A stretch of 64,000 nt of DNA from JAICUF01 sp038250675. Its GTDB lineage: Bacteria > Gemmatimonadota > Gemmatimonadetes > Gemmatimonadales > GWC2-71-9. Shown piece after piece: positions 23,824 to 33,336 of the stretch. The stretch spans positions 1-64,000 of the forward strand of contig JBBSCB010000003.1 of NCBI GenBank assembly GCA_038250675.1, read 5' to 3'. Position numbers and translations under genes: made by a program. Within the stretch, counting starts at the first letter, position 1, and every line of letters starts with the position of its first letter. The notes beneath the pieces were generated by a model, which worked only from the letters and a program-made list of their open reading frames with translations, made no database searches and was not told the origin of the DNA.

Positions 23824-24473
23824 ACCATCGCGCCGTCGGCCAGCCGGATCGTCCGGCGCGAGAGCGATGCGATGTCGGCGTCGTGCGTCACGAGGACGAT
23901 CGTGGTCCCGAAATCCCGGTTGAGCTCGCCCATCAGCTCCACGACCGTCGCGCCGGTCCGGGCATCGAGATTGCCGGTGGGTTCATCGGCGAAAAGTATC
24001 CGGGGACGGTTGCTGAAGGCCCGCGCCAGCGCCACCCGCTGCTGCTCGCCGCCGGAGAGCTGGGCGGGGTAGTGATGCCCGCGATCCGCGAGTCCCACTC
24101 GCGCGAGCAGCTCGGTGGCGCGGGGCCGGGCACTCAGACCGCGCAGCTCCAGCGGTACCTGCACGTTTTCCAGCGCCGTCAGTGTGGGGATCAGCTGGAA
24201 GGACTGGAAGACAAACCCAACCTTCTCGCCGCGGAGGCGGGCCCGGGCGTCCTCATCCAGCGCGTCCAGGGAGACGCCATCGAGCTCGACGGTGCCCGAG
24301 GTGGCCCGGTCCAGCCCCGCGAGGAGACCGAGCAGAGTCGTCTTGCCGCTGCCGGACGGGCCCACGATCGCCACAAATGCCCCCGGCTCCAGCGCAAAGC
24401 TGATATCCTTCACGACGGTGAGCTCGCGCCCGCCGGACAGATAGGTTTTGGTCAGCGACTCACAACGCAGCAT
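23805..24473 (-). CDS. ybbA: ABC transporter ATPase, YbbA/LolD type
   Basis: 222 residues from ATG 24473 (MLRCESLTKTYLSGGRELTV). Walker A GPSGSGKTTL, Q-loop VFQSFQLIPTLTALENV, signature QLSGGEQQRVALARA, Walker B ILFADEPTGNLD and switch His LVTHD are all intact. The VFQSFQLIPTLTA and EPTGNLD wording is typical of the MacB/LolD/YbbA class. Divergent from tesA with a 53-base gap. Confidence 0.92.
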   Translation of the reverse strand: MLRCESLTKTYLSGGRELTVVKDISFALEPGAFVAIVGPSGSGKTTLLGLLAGLDRATSGTVELDGVSLDALDEDARARLRGEKVGFVFQSFQLIPTLTALENVQVPLELRGLSARPRATELLARVGLADRGHHYPAQLSGGEQQRVALARAFSNRPRILFADEPTGNLDARTGATVVELMGELNRDFGTTIVLVTHDADIASLSRRTIRLADGAMVWDSAA

Positions 24474-24526
24474 GCGACTCCTCGGGAGAGCCCGGCCATC
24501 CACCGTTTACGCTTTCGATTCCCGGA

Positions 24527-25198
24527 ATGATACCCAGACGCGTCCGACATACCGTGCTGCTTGCCGTCCTTCTCGTCGCATGCGGGGGCCCCCGCGAGGA
24601 CGCCGGCATCGATACCACCCGTGAGCCGGTCCTGCCGGACAGCGCACAGCGCATCGTCTTCATGGGCACCAGTCTCACCGCCGGATACGGGCTGCCCGAT
24701 CCATCGCTCGCCTACCCCGCGCTGATCCAGCGCCGGCTCGATGCGGCCGGGCTCCACTATCGCGTCGTCAACGCCGCCGTGAGCGGCGCGACGTCGGCCG
24801 ACCTGCGGCAGGCCGCCGGGTGGGTGTTGCGTCAGCCGGCGGCGGTGCTGGTGGTGGAGGCCGGTGCCAACGACGGGCTCCGCGGGCTGGACGTGGATTC
24901 GCTCAGGGCCAACCTGCTGGCGATTCTCGCGCTGGCGCGCCGACAGAGCCCGGCGCCGAAACTGGTGGTCGTCGGCATGGAGGCACCGCCCAACTACGGA
25001 CCCCGCTATACCGCCGGGTTCCGCGCTGTCTTTCCGGAGGTGGCGCGCGCCACCGACGCGGCGCTGGTGCCATTTCTCCTGGCGGGCGTGGGCGGCGTCG
25101 ACAGTCTCAACCAGGCCGACGGCATCCACCCGACGGCGGCGGGCCAGCGGATCCTGGCCGACAACGTATGGCGCACGTTGGAGCCGCTGCTGCGATGA
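24527..25198 (+). CDS. tesA: Arylesterase/lysophospholipase L1 (TesA), lipoprotein-like
   Basis: SGNH hydrolase. Lipoprotein signal (AVLLVACGG), block I FMGTSLTAGYG (catalytic Ser; GDSL replaced by GTSL), block III EAGANDGLRG, block V DGIHPTAAG (Asp and His). The family hydrolyses thioesters and lysophospholipids in the periplasm. ATG 24527. Divergent from ybbA-ybbP, the same neighbourhood as in Proteobacteria. Confidence 0.9.
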   Translation: MIPRRVRHTVLLAVLLVACGGPREDAGIDTTREPVLPDSAQRIVFMGTSLTAGYGLPDPSLAYPALIQRRLDAAGLHYRVVNAAVSGATSADLRQAAGWVLRQPAAVLVVEAGANDGLRGLDVDSLRANLLAILALARRQSPAPKLVVVGMEAPPNYGPRYTAGFRAVFPEVARATDAALVPFLLAGVGGVDSLNQADGIHPTAAGQRILADNVWRTLEPLLR

Positions 25199-25202
25199 CC
25201 GG

Positions 25203-26411
25203 TCATCCGGCGGCAGTCAGCGCCGCGATTGCCGCCACCGCGCGGTCCACTTCGGCTTCGGTGTTGTAGTAGTGCGGTGACAGCCGGAGGGCGGAGCCGG
25301 CGCCCTTGGCGTCCATGTCGATGACCGCGTCCTCGCGCCCCGGCGAGCTGGTGTTGATCCCGCCGGCGCGGAGCCGCAGCTTGAGTTCCGCGCCGTCGTG
25401 CCCGGTGAACACCGCCGTGGCAATGGCGCAGCGGACGGCACCACGATCCAGCACGCGCGCCCCGGGGATGGCCGCCAACCCCTCGCGGGCCCGCTCCGCC
25501 AGGTCCCAGGCACGGGCACGCGCCGTCTCCAGCCCCACGTCCAGCGCGTAGTCCGCCGCAGCGCCCAGCCCCATCACCAGCGCGTAGGGCATCTCCCAGG
25601 TCTCGAACCGGCGGGCGCCATCGGCCAGGGCAAAGGCGTCCGCTTCGGTCCACGTGGCGCCGCGCATGTCCACCAGCAGAGGGTACATGCCCCGCGCGAG
25701 CGCACGCTCCGCGATGTAGAGGAATCCCATTCCCCGGGGCCCGCGCAGAAACTTCCGCGCGGTGGCCGCCAGGAAATCGCAGCGAAGGCGTGTCACGTCG
25801 ATCGGCATCTGCCCCACGGCCTGGCAGGCATCGATCAGGTACGGCACGCCGGCCGCTTCACATGCCGCGCCAACCGCCTCGACGTCCTGCACCAGCCCTG
25901 AATTGGTGGGCACCCACGTCACCGCGACGAGCGCGGGCCGCCGCTGCGCGATCCACCGCTCGACCGACGCCGGGTCGACGCCGCCTTCGGCCAGATCGTC
26001 GGCACGCACGATCTCCACGCCACGGCGCCGCGCGAGCGAGAGATACATGATCTGGTTGGAGGCGTAGTCGGCGCGGGTGGTGAGAATCGTATCGCCCGGC
26101 GCGAAATCGAACGCGGAGAGTGCCTGCGCAAAGGCGACCGTGGAGCTCGGCGCCAGGGCGATTTCTGTGGGCGCCGCGCCGAGCAGCCGTCCCACCGACG
26201 CATAGACGGCGGATGCCGCGTCGCGCACGGCATCCGCCGCCTCGTAGCCCCCCAGCTCCGCCTCGAGATCGAGGTGGGTCCGGATCGTCTCACCCACGAT
26301 CCGCGGGAAGAGCGCGGCCCCCGCGTTGTTGAGATGGACGCGGCGCTCCACGCCGGGCGTATCGGCCCGCCAGCGGGCCAGCCGGGGATCGGCCGGAGCC
26401 GTGGTCCTCAC
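25203..26411 (-). CDS. Class V aminotransferase (cysteine desulfurase/isopenicillin epimerase-like)
   Basis: 402 residues, PLP-dependent. HLNNAGAALFP near the N-terminus, AQALSAFDFAPGDTILTTRADYASN, the PLP Asp region YLIDACQAVGQMPIDV, and the PLP-lysine segment ATARKFLRGPRGMGFLYI. It lacks the SufS cysteine loop, so epimerase/kynureninase-like or selenocysteine lyase-like roles are possible; the substrate is unknown. It precedes osmC on the same strand and ends four bases after the tesA stop on the other strand. Confidence 0.85.
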   Translation of the reverse strand: MRTTAPADPRLARWRADTPGVERRVHLNNAGAALFPRIVGETIRTHLDLEAELGGYEAADAVRDAASAVYASVGRLLGAAPTEIALAPSSTVAFAQALSAFDFAPGDTILTTRADYASNQIMYLSLARRRGVEIVRADDLAEGGVDPASVERWIAQRRPALVAVTWVPTNSGLVQDVEAVGAACEAAGVPYLIDACQAVGQMPIDVTRLRCDFLAATARKFLRGPRGMGFLYIAERALARGMYPLLVDMRGATWTEADAFALADGARRFETWEMPYALVMGLGAAADYALDVGLETARARAWDLAERAREGLAAIPGARVLDRGAVRCAIATAVFTGHDGAELKLRLRAGGINTSSPGREDAVIDMDAKGAGSALRLSPHYYNTEAEVDRAVAAIAALTAAG

Positions 26412-26417
26412 GACGCG

Positions 26418-26849
26418 CTACCCAAGCGCGGCGTCGAGCTCCATCGCGACGTTGTTGTGGAGCGCGTTGGAGACGGGACAGCCGTTCTTGGCCGCTTCCG
26501 CCGCCTCACGGAATGCCGCGTTATCCATGCCGGGCACGACGCCTCTGACCCGGAGCCGCATGCGGGTGATACGGAACGCGTCGCCCACCTTCTCGACCGT
26601 GCAGGCGGCGTTGGTGGAGATCCGCGTGGCGGGCGTTCCCGCCTGCTCGAGCCCGGCGGACAGCGCCATGCTGAGACACGCGGCATGCGCCGCCGCGATC
26701 AGCTCTTCCGGATTGGTGCCGCGCACATCACCAAAGCGCGTCGCGAACGAATAGTCGCCCTCAAACGCGCCGGACCCGGCGCGGAAATGTCCCTTGCCAT
26801 GCTGGAGGCCACCTTCCCAGGTGGCGTCCGAAGTGCTCGTCGGCATCAC
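26418..26849 (-). CDS. osmC: OsmC family peroxiredoxin
   Basis: 143 residues. Reduces organic hydroperoxides with two cysteines: HAACLSMALSAG (peroxidatic) and KNGCPVSNAL (resolving), with the RFGDVRGTNPEELIAAA segment before them. ATG ATG at the start; the second Met may be used. Located 6 bases upstream of the class V aminotransferase, so probably in one transcript. Confidence 0.9.
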   Translation of the reverse strand: MMPTSTSDATWEGGLQHGKGHFRAGSGAFEGDYSFATRFGDVRGTNPEELIAAAHAACLSMALSAGLEQAGTPATRISTNAACTVEKVGDAFRITRMRLRVRGVVPGMDNAAFREAAEAAKNGCPVSNALHNNVAMELDAALG

Positions 26850-26896
26850 GTGCTCCCGCGATCGAGGAAGTTACGAATCTAATCGCGGCGGGGGAG

Positions 26897-27265
26897 CTAT
26901 CGGATGCCGGTGTCGCATTCAAGATCGATCAGCACCACCTCGAGCGGTGTCGTGAAGGTGACAGGCGCCGGCAGTGAGATTGCGCCCGGGCAGCTCGTGA
27001 CCCGGGCCTGGAACGTTCCCGAACCGAGGTTGAGCTGCAGCAGCCCGGTGGAATCGGTGGTGCCACCTGCCACCGGCACGCCGTTGTGCAGGACGCTGAC
27101 GGCGGCGCCGGGGACGGGCAGGCTGTTGTTCACCCCCGGCATCTCGACCGGCGAAATCGGCCCGCGCCGCACGCGAATGGTGGCCTGGTTGCCACCGATC
27201 GTCGGCTGGGTGGTGCAGGCAGCCGCCAGGAGGGCGGCTGCGGCGGCAATGCGGTATGTGACCAT
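26897..27265 (-). CDS. Small lipoprotein with an Ig-like/carboxypeptidase-regulatory domain
   Basis: 122 residues. Lipobox AALLAAACTTQ, then a single beta-sandwich domain: PVPGAAVSVLHNGVPVAGGTTDSTGLLQLNLGSG split as a typical CarboxypepD_reg/Big-like repeat (AxVxVxxxGxxxxxxxTDxxGxxxL). Two late cysteines (TSCPGA, LECDTG) may form a disulfide. The surface role is unknown. Confidence 0.7.
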   Translation of the reverse strand: MVTYRIAAAAALLAAACTTQPTIGGNQATIRVRRGPISPVEMPGVNNSLPVPGAAVSVLHNGVPVAGGTTDSTGLLQLNLGSGTFQARVTSCPGAISLPAPVTFTTPLEVVLIDLECDTGIR

Positions 27266-27273
27266 GTCTGAAG

Positions 27274-27804
27274 ATGTACCGGCGGACCGCCCCGCGCGAT
27301 GGGTCGTTGCACCAGGTGGGTGCCGCGCACCCGCGGGCGCGGCCGCTCGCGGTCCTCGTCACCGATACCGCCGTCATGATCGGCCGGCTGCGGGTGAGCC
27401 CACCAACCGACGTAACGCTGGCCCCCGATGGGGCCAGCGGACCGTACTGCCTGTATCTGGTGGCGCCGTTCCGGGCCGAGTGGGACGGCTGGCAGCGGCT
27501 GGCCGTGCGGCGCGGACTGGGACCCTGCGCCTTCCGGGCGGTATACGGCGCACCGGGGCCGGCCATCGATCGCTGGCTGGCGGCACGCGGCTACGATCTC
27601 GCCGGGACGACGCTGCTGTCCGCCGCCGGCGGGCATGTTCCGCCACCGCGGCCCGGCGATGTGCGCCGGAACCCACTGCTGCGGCTGATCGGCGCGGACT
27701 TTGAGGGCGAGGGGTTCTCGCTCGCCGGCTGGGCCTGCGTCCGCGGCAACGCGGCGCGCTGCGCCGATGCCGTCCTGCTCGCGATCCGGCGCCAGGTGCG
27801 CTAG
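27274..27804 (+). CDS. Hypothetical protein
   Basis: 176 residues from ATG 27274; a shorter start at MIGRLRVSPPTDV (27376) is possible. No signal peptide or membrane helix. Conserved-looking parts are CLYLVAPFRAEWDGWQRLAV and LLRLIGADFEGEGFSLAGW, with four cysteines. Divergent from the lipoprotein gene with an 8-base gap. No family recognised. Confidence 0.5.
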   Translation: MYRRTAPRDGSLHQVGAAHPRARPLAVLVTDTAVMIGRLRVSPPTDVTLAPDGASGPYCLYLVAPFRAEWDGWQRLAVRRGLGPCAFRAVYGAPGPAIDRWLAARGYDLAGTTLLSAAGGHVPPPRPGDVRRNPLLRLIGADFEGEGFSLAGWACVRGNAARCADAVLLAIRRQVR

Positions 27805-27810
27805 GGGGAG

Positions 27811-28233
27811 CTATGCCGGGGCAGCGGTACGGTTGACGTCGAGCCAGAAGCCGCAGATGCGCTGCACCACCTCGGCAAAGGCGGCAAAGTCCACCGGCTT
27901 CTGCGCGTATCCGTTGGCGCCGAGCTCGTAGGCACCCTCCAGGTCGCGCGGCTCGGCCGATGACGTGAAGACCACCACCGGCAGCGTGCGGAACTGCGTG
28001 GTCGAGCGGATGATGCGGAGCAACTCCATGCCGGTCATGCCGGGCAGCTTGAGGTCCAGCAGGACAATGCGCGGCCAGAGCCCCTCCGCCGCGAGGGCGT
28101 TGAGGGCCGCCTCGGCATCGCGGGCGCGCTCCACCACCGCGTCCGGAGCCACCCGGGCCAGTGCGCGGAGCAGCAGCTCGGCATCGGCGGGATCATCCTC
28201 CACGACGAGGATATCAACCGTTCGCGCCATCAC
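27811..28233 (-). CDS. Single-domain response regulator (Rcp1-like)
   Basis: Stand-alone CheY-like receiver. Acidic pair VVEDDPADAELL, phosphoacceptor Asp in IVLLDLKLPGMTG, the Thr/Ser VFTSSAEPRDL and the Lys in YAQKPVDF. The longer form of the beta4-alpha4 region with ELGANGYAQKPVDFAAF is typical of receivers paired with phytochrome-like kinases. It overlaps the 3' end of the kinase gene by 20 bases. No output domain. Confidence 0.92.
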   Translation of the reverse strand: MMARTVDILVVEDDPADAELLLRALARVAPDAVVERARDAEAALNALAAEGLWPRIVLLDLKLPGMTGMELLRIIRSTTQFRTLPVVVFTSSAEPRDLEGAYELGANGYAQKPVDFAAFAEVVQRICGFWLDVNRTAAPA

Positions 28234-30859
28234 CCACCGTCAGAAAGAACGTGGCGCCGCGACCGGGCTCGGCCTCGGCCCAGACGCGGCCACCGTGCTT
28301 CTGCGCCACCCGCTGCACGATCGCGAGGCCGACGCCGCTGCCTTCGAATTCGTCGGCATGATGCATCCGCTCGAAGACGCCGAAGAGCCGATCGGCGTGG
28401 GCCATCCCGAAGCCGACGCCGTTGTCGGCGATGGCAAACCCGGCCTGCCCGTTGGCCTGGACCGGGTACACGTGGATCGACGCGTGATCGCGGCGCCCGG
28501 TGAACTTCACGGCGTTGGAGAGCAGGTTGCCGACCGCCAGGCGCAGCAGCGCGGGATCGGCGTTGACCGCCGGCAGCGGTTCCACCTGCCACTCGATGCC
28601 GCGGTCCGCCGTTTCGGCGTTGAACTGGGTCCACACATCCTCGACCAGCGCGGTGAGGTCGGTGTGCCGCCGCTCGAGGTCCTGCCGGCCGACGCGGGCA
28701 AGGCTGAGCAGATCGTCCACCAGTCGTGCGAGGTCGCGCGCCCCGGTGCGGATCCGCTCGGCATAGTGCCGGGCGCCGTCGCTCAGCGTCTCGCCGTGTT
28801 CCTCGAGCAGCAGCTGGGCAAAACCGCCGACATGCCGGATGGGCGCCCGGAGGTCATGCGAGACCGAGTAGGAGAACGCCTCGAGCTCTGCGTTGGCTTC
28901 CTGCAGCGCGACGGTGCGTTCGGCCACGCGGCGCTCGAGATCCACGGTGTGGCGCGCCAGCTCCTCGCGGAGCCGCGCCTGCTGGATGGCGGCGGCCAGC
29001 GGTGTCGCCACCTCGAGCGCGATCTCGCGGTGCTCGGCGTCGATCCCGCCGGCACTCGCCACCGCGATGTTGAGCTCGCCGATCACTTCCCCCTCGACCA
29101 GCAGCGGCACCGACAGCAGTGAGCGGACCCCGTCCGCCACCAGCGTGTCGAAGATCGGCGCGCGGTCACGCAGCGCGGCGAGGTCGTCGATCTGGCGCAC
29201 GAGCCCGCGGCGGAGCGTGCTGGCCAGGGAGAATTCGGTGAGCGGCATGCGCGCACCCGCCAGCGTGTCGTTGCCCAGGAACCCGGCCAGCAGCTGGGCC
29301 GAGCCGGCCCGGAAGTCGTACAGCACCACGCTGCAGCGGCGGCAGGGGACCAGGCCGCGCAGGTGCGCCAGCGCAGCGGCACCGACGTCGGCCGGTGACG
29401 TGGCGGTCAGCACCGCCTGGTCGAGCTCGTGCAGCGCGCGCAGCCGCTCGGCCGAGCGGCGCAGGAGGTCGGTGGCGTGCTTGCGCTCGGTCACGTCGCT
29501 CACCATGGCGACGGTGCCCACCGGCTCGCCGTCGCGGCCCAGGATGGCGTTGGTGGCCACGGTGGCCCAGAGCTCGGTCCCGTCGCGCCGGCGAAAGCGG
29601 AGATCGCGCGGGGCCGGCGCCTTCTGCGCGCTCTCGCTGAGCATGCGCTGCGCCTCGGGCCGGGCGGCGGGATCGATGAAGTCGAAGATGGCCCGGCCGC
29701 TGAGCTCGCCGTGGGCATGGCCCAGCAGGTCGGCCATGCGCTGATTGGCGTAGGTCGTCATGCCGCGGTCATCGACCACCCAGATCCCCTCCTGGGCGGC
29801 ATCCACCAGTTGCTTGAACCGCTGCTCACTCTCCTGTAGTGCGCGCGTGCGCTCCTCGAGCCGCGCCTGGCGGCCCTCGAACGCCGCGGCGTGGCTGATG
29901 GCGGAGCCCATCAGCCCCGCGAGAAGCTCCAGCGCACGGGCATCACGCTCGCGAAAGGCGTGCACTCCCGACGAGACGACCTTCAGCACTCCCAGGATCC
30001 TGCCGTCCGCCTTGAGCGGTACCGCGACAAGCGACCGGATGCCGGGGGACGCGGCCGCTTCGTGTTGGGCCCGGGGGTCCGCCGCCGCATCGTCCACCCG
30101 CTGGAGTTCGCCGGTTGCGGCGCAGAGTCCCGAGAGACTCCCGCGGAGCTTGAGCGTCGGCGGATCGAATCCGACCGACACCCGGGGGATGGCCTGGTCA
30201 CCCTCGAGCATCTCCACCACCGCGCCCGTGGCGCCGGTGAGGGCCCGGCTGCGCTCGGCGATGACCCGTATGACGGTGGAGGAATCGAGTCCCGCGGCCG
30301 CGACCGCCTGCTGGACTTCCATCACCGTCTGGAACAGCTCCGCGTCGTCACGCAGGCGGCCCTGGCCCCGCTTCTTCTCGGTGATGTCGATCTCGGTCCC
30401 CACGTACCCGACCGCCCGCTCCTCGTCGTCGCGCATCACCTGCCAGGTGCTGGAGACCCAGCGCTCGCGGCCGTCCCGCGTGATGATGCGGTACTCCTGG
30501 TCCACCGGCAGGCCATCCCGCGCGAGACTCTCGCGTCCCGCGGTCACCAGTGCGCGATCGGCTGGGTGGATGTAGTCGATGAAGTTGCGCTGCCGGAGCT
30601 CGTCGGTCCCGTATCCGGTCACCGCGGTGAACGCCGGATTGACGAACTGGAGCTTGAGGTCGAGGTCGTACGCCACGATGGACTCGCGCAGCGCGCCGGT
30701 CAGGCCGCGGAGCTGGCGGTCGTGACGCCGCGCTTCGGTCTCCATCGCCTGGCGGCGCGCCGCTTCGCCGCGCAGCAGTAGCCCCAGGGCCAGGAGGCCA
30801 CCGGCGGCGCCGATGGCGACGAGCGTGAGTTCGGACGGCAGCGGGAGGGGGATCAGCAT
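28214..30859 (-). CDS. Hybrid-sensor histidine kinase: TM-PAS-GAF-PAS-GAF-HisKA-HATPase
   Basis: About 880 residues. One N-terminal helix (LVAIGAAGGLLALGLLL), PAS around 45-165, GAF around 180-330, PAS around 345-470, GAF around 480-625, then HisKA with the phospho-His in SYSVSHDLRAPIRHVGGF and HATPase with N box (LRLAVGNLLSNAVKF), G1 IADNGVGFGM and GVGLAIVQRVAQKHGG. The chain of sensors and the HDLRAP-type H box match bacteriophytochrome-class kinases, but no bilin-binding Cys is evident. The receiver gene follows with an overlap. ATG 30859 is chosen because it starts just before the helix; 30895 is possible. Confidence 0.92.
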   Translation of the reverse strand: MLIPLPLPSELTLVAIGAAGGLLALGLLLRGEAARRQAMETEARRHDRQLRGLTGALRESIVAYDLDLKLQFVNPAFTAVTGYGTDELRQRNFIDYIHPADRALVTAGRESLARDGLPVDQEYRIITRDGRERWVSSTWQVMRDDEERAVGYVGTEIDITEKKRGQGRLRDDAELFQTVMEVQQAVAAAGLDSSTVIRVIAERSRALTGATGAVVEMLEGDQAIPRVSVGFDPPTLKLRGSLSGLCAATGELQRVDDAAADPRAQHEAAASPGIRSLVAVPLKADGRILGVLKVVSSGVHAFRERDARALELLAGLMGSAISHAAAFEGRQARLEERTRALQESEQRFKQLVDAAQEGIWVVDDRGMTTYANQRMADLLGHAHGELSGRAIFDFIDPAARPEAQRMLSESAQKAPAPRDLRFRRRDGTELWATVATNAILGRDGEPVGTVAMVSDVTERKHATDLLRRSAERLRALHELDQAVLTATSPADVGAAALAHLRGLVPCRRCSVVLYDFRAGSAQLLAGFLGNDTLAGARMPLTEFSLASTLRRGLVRQIDDLAALRDRAPIFDTLVADGVRSLLSVPLLVEGEVIGELNIAVASAGGIDAEHREIALEVATPLAAAIQQARLREELARHTVDLERRVAERTVALQEANAELEAFSYSVSHDLRAPIRHVGGFAQLLLEEHGETLSDGARHYAERIRTGARDLARLVDDLLSLARVGRQDLERRHTDLTALVEDVWTQFNAETADRGIEWQVEPLPAVNADPALLRLAVGNLLSNAVKFTGRRDHASIHVYPVQANGQAGFAIADNGVGFGMAHADRLFGVFERMHHADEFEGSGVGLAIVQRVAQKHGGRVWAEAEPGRGATFFLTVGDGANG

Positions 30860-30951
30860 CAGGCAAGGAAAGCTACGGCCGGAATCAGCGGACAACCAGC
30901 CCGGCGGCGGTCTTCGCTGGCGGGGCGTCCCTCCGCCCGGTACACTTGGGG

Positions 30952-32010
30952 ATGGCCTACCTCGACACCCGACAGCAGCGCGCGGCGTTCCTCACGTTTG
31001 TGCTCGGCGTCGGGCTCGTCGTCGCACTGTGGCCATTCAGCACCGGGCTGATCGGCGCGCCGGTCCTCTACGTCATGTTCGCACCGCTGCACCGCAGGTT
31101 GGCGGCGCGCATGCCTAATGGAATCGCCGCGGGCCTCGTCATTGTGATCGCGATTCTGGTAATCGTCCTGCCGGTGGCCTCTACTGTCGGGCTGGTGGCC
31201 ACCGAGGCGCAGGATATCGCGGGCGGCGTGATCCGCAGCTCGCTCATCGCGCGGCTGCGCGATCTGCAGCTCGGGCCGTACGACGTCGGCGCCCAGATTG
31301 AGGTGCTCGGGTCGCGCGCGATGTCGTGGGTCGGGACCGGTGCCCTGAGTCTGCTGGGCACGCTGGCGCGGCTCGGCATTCAGCTGACCGTCGCGTTCTT
31401 CGGGCTTTACTACCTGCTCTGCGGCTCGGGCAGCATCTGGCGCGCCGTCCGGCCGTTCATCCCGTTCTCGGCCGAAAACAGCGACCAGCTCAAGCGGCGA
31501 TTCAAGGACGTGACCATCTCCACGCTGATCGGGACGTTCGCCACCGCTTCCGTGCAGGGGCTGATCGTGGGGCTCATGTTCGCGGCGACCGGGCTGCCGA
31601 ACGCGGTCTTCTGGGGCGTGGTGACGGTGCTGGTCGCCATCCTGCCGGTGGTGGGGAGCGGACTGATCTGGGTGCCGGGGGTGCTGGTGCTCGGGCTGGA
31701 GGAGCATTATGTCAGCGCGGTGCTGCTGGCGGTGGTCGGTCTCGTGATCATCGCCAACGTCGACAACGTCATCCGGCCCAATGTCTTCCGCCGTTACGCA
31801 CACATCCATCCGTTCGTCACGATCATCGGCGCCTTTGCCGGCATCAACTACTTCGGTCTGCTCGGCCTGCTGCTCGGTCCACTGGCCATCTCGTACTTCT
31901 TCGAGCTCATCCGGATGTATCAGGCCGAATACCTGCCTGACGGCCAGCCGTCCGCGCCTTCCAGAACAGATACACCGGCACTCCCGCCAGCAGCAGTCCA
32001 GTCCCCTTGA
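30952..32010 (+). CDS. AI-2E family transporter (YdiK/PerM-like)
   Basis: 352 residues, about eight helices in the AI-2E (UPF0118) pattern: a pair at the N-terminus, the conserved RPFIPFSAENSDQLKRRF amphipathic stretch, then TFATASVQGLIVGLMFAATG, VAILPVVGSGLIWVP and DNVIRPNVFRR. The family includes autoinducer exporters and Na+/H+ antiporter-like proteins; the substrate is unknown. ATG 30952 preferred over TTG 30946. Its 3' end overlaps the convergent permease gene by 104 bases. Confidence 0.9.
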   Translation: MAYLDTRQQRAAFLTFVLGVGLVVALWPFSTGLIGAPVLYVMFAPLHRRLAARMPNGIAAGLVIVIAILVIVLPVASTVGLVATEAQDIAGGVIRSSLIARLRDLQLGPYDVGAQIEVLGSRAMSWVGTGALSLLGTLARLGIQLTVAFFGLYYLLCGSGSIWRAVRPFIPFSAENSDQLKRRFKDVTISTLIGTFATASVQGLIVGLMFAATGLPNAVFWGVVTVLVAILPVVGSGLIWVPGVLVLGLEEHYVSAVLLAVVGLVIIANVDNVIRPNVFRRYAHIHPFVTIIGAFAGINYFGLLGLLLGPLAISYFFELIRMYQAEYLPDGQPSAPSRTDTPALPPAAVQSP

Positions 32011-33292
32011 GCGCGTTGCCGGGATTGGACGAGACCGACCCCACGACCACATAGATCCCCGCGGCGATGAAGAGCAGCGGGGCCACGGGGTAGCCAAAGG
32101 TGCGGAACGGCGTCACGCCGGCGCCCGGCTCCCCACGCCGCTCCCGCGCGCGGTAGACGAAGAGCGTCGACGCCGTGGCCGCGAAGGTGATCCAGTCGGC
32201 GAACACGACGTAGTCCAGCAGCGCGCCGTAGGTGCCGAGGCCGAGCAGGATGATCGCCCAGACGCACTGGACGACCAGCGCGGGCGTCGGCGTGCGGAAG
32301 CGGGGGTGCAGGGTGGCGAGCTGGGGAAAGAAGATGCCGTCGGCCGCCATCGCCTGGTACACCCGCGGCGAGACCAGGATGACCAGGTTGAGAAACCCGA
32401 AGGTCGACACCACGATCCCGGCGGTGATGAACGTGCGGCCGGCCGGGCCCAGCAGCACGCCCATCGCATCGGCGGCGGGGGCTTCGCTGGCCGCCAGGCC
32501 GGCGGCGCCCAGCGTGGCGACATAGGTGTAGTTGGCCAGCAGGTAAACGACGACGACGCCGATGACGCCGATCACCAGCGCGCGGGGAAGATTGCGCACG
32601 GGGTCGATGATCTCTTCCGCGATGTAGTTGGTCTGCTGCCACCCGCCGTACGAGAAGAGCACCGGTACCAGCGCCGCCGCCATACCCAGCACCAGCGAGC
32701 GGGGCGGGTGAGTGGGTGCGGCCGCGGCGGGCGCCACCGGCAGCCAGTGCGCGGCCGCTCCGATGCCGGCGCCGATCACCACGGCCAGCGCCAGGAGCTT
32801 GAGCACGGTAAAGATGTTCTGCGTGATGGCGCCGGGCCGCACGCCGACGTAGTTCACGGCGGTGAGGACGACGATGGCCACGCCGGCGAGCAGGATCGGC
32901 GAGACGGCCAGGCCGGTCAGCGCGATGAAGTAGTTGGCAAAGGTCACGGCCACCGCCGCGATGGCGCCGGTCGCGACCATCAGCAGCAGACTCCAGCCGT
33001 ACAGAAACGCGGGCAGCGTTCCGTACGCATCGCGGATGTAGACGTAGCCGCCGCCGGCACGCGGGAACCGCGCGCCGAGCTCCCCGTAGACGAAGGCGCC
33101 GATGAGCGCCACCCCGCCGCCCAGCACCCACGCGCCGAGGGTGAGGCCGGGTGTGTGCACCCGCTGCGCAACGACCTGCGGATTGCGGAAGATGCCTGAG
33201 CCGATGATGCCGCCGATGACCATCATCACGCCGGAGAACAGTCCCACCCGGCGCGCGTAGGCGACCGGTGCGTCGGTTGGAAGAGTCATCAC
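31907..33292 (-). CDS. APC superfamily amino acid permease
   Basis: 461 residues, 12 helices. VGLFSGVMMVIGGIIGSGIF, the substrate-binding GIIGSGIF loop of helix 1, GGGYVYIRDAYG, SYGGWQQTNYIAEEI and NLPRALVIG are typical of L-type/LAT-like exchangers. Starts with ATG ATG at 33292/33289. The 104-base convergent overlap with the AI-2E gene means their 3' ends encode in both directions. Confidence 0.92.
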   Translation of the reverse strand: MMTLPTDAPVAYARRVGLFSGVMMVIGGIIGSGIFRNPQVVAQRVHTPGLTLGAWVLGGGVALIGAFVYGELGARFPRAGGGYVYIRDAYGTLPAFLYGWSLLLMVATGAIAAVAVTFANYFIALTGLAVSPILLAGVAIVVLTAVNYVGVRPGAITQNIFTVLKLLALAVVIGAGIGAAAHWLPVAPAAAAPTHPPRSLVLGMAAALVPVLFSYGGWQQTNYIAEEIIDPVRNLPRALVIGVIGVVVVYLLANYTYVATLGAAGLAASEAPAADAMGVLLGPAGRTFITAGIVVSTFGFLNLVILVSPRVYQAMAADGIFFPQLATLHPRFRTPTPALVVQCVWAIILLGLGTYGALLDYVVFADWITFAATASTLFVYRARERRGEPGAGVTPFRTFGYPVAPLLFIAAGIYVVVGSVSSNPGNALKGTGLLLAGVPVYLFWKARTAGRQAGIRPDTSG

Positions 33293-33336
33293 CCAAGGTA
33301 CGCGGCGCCGGGCATGCTCGCCATTATCTTGCCGCG

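Noticed and set aside
30859..30952. Light-sensing phytochrome function for the histidine kinase
   Set aside because: GAF domains lack an obvious bilin Cys/PASDIP motif; only the kinase core and the receiver resemble the phytochrome group.
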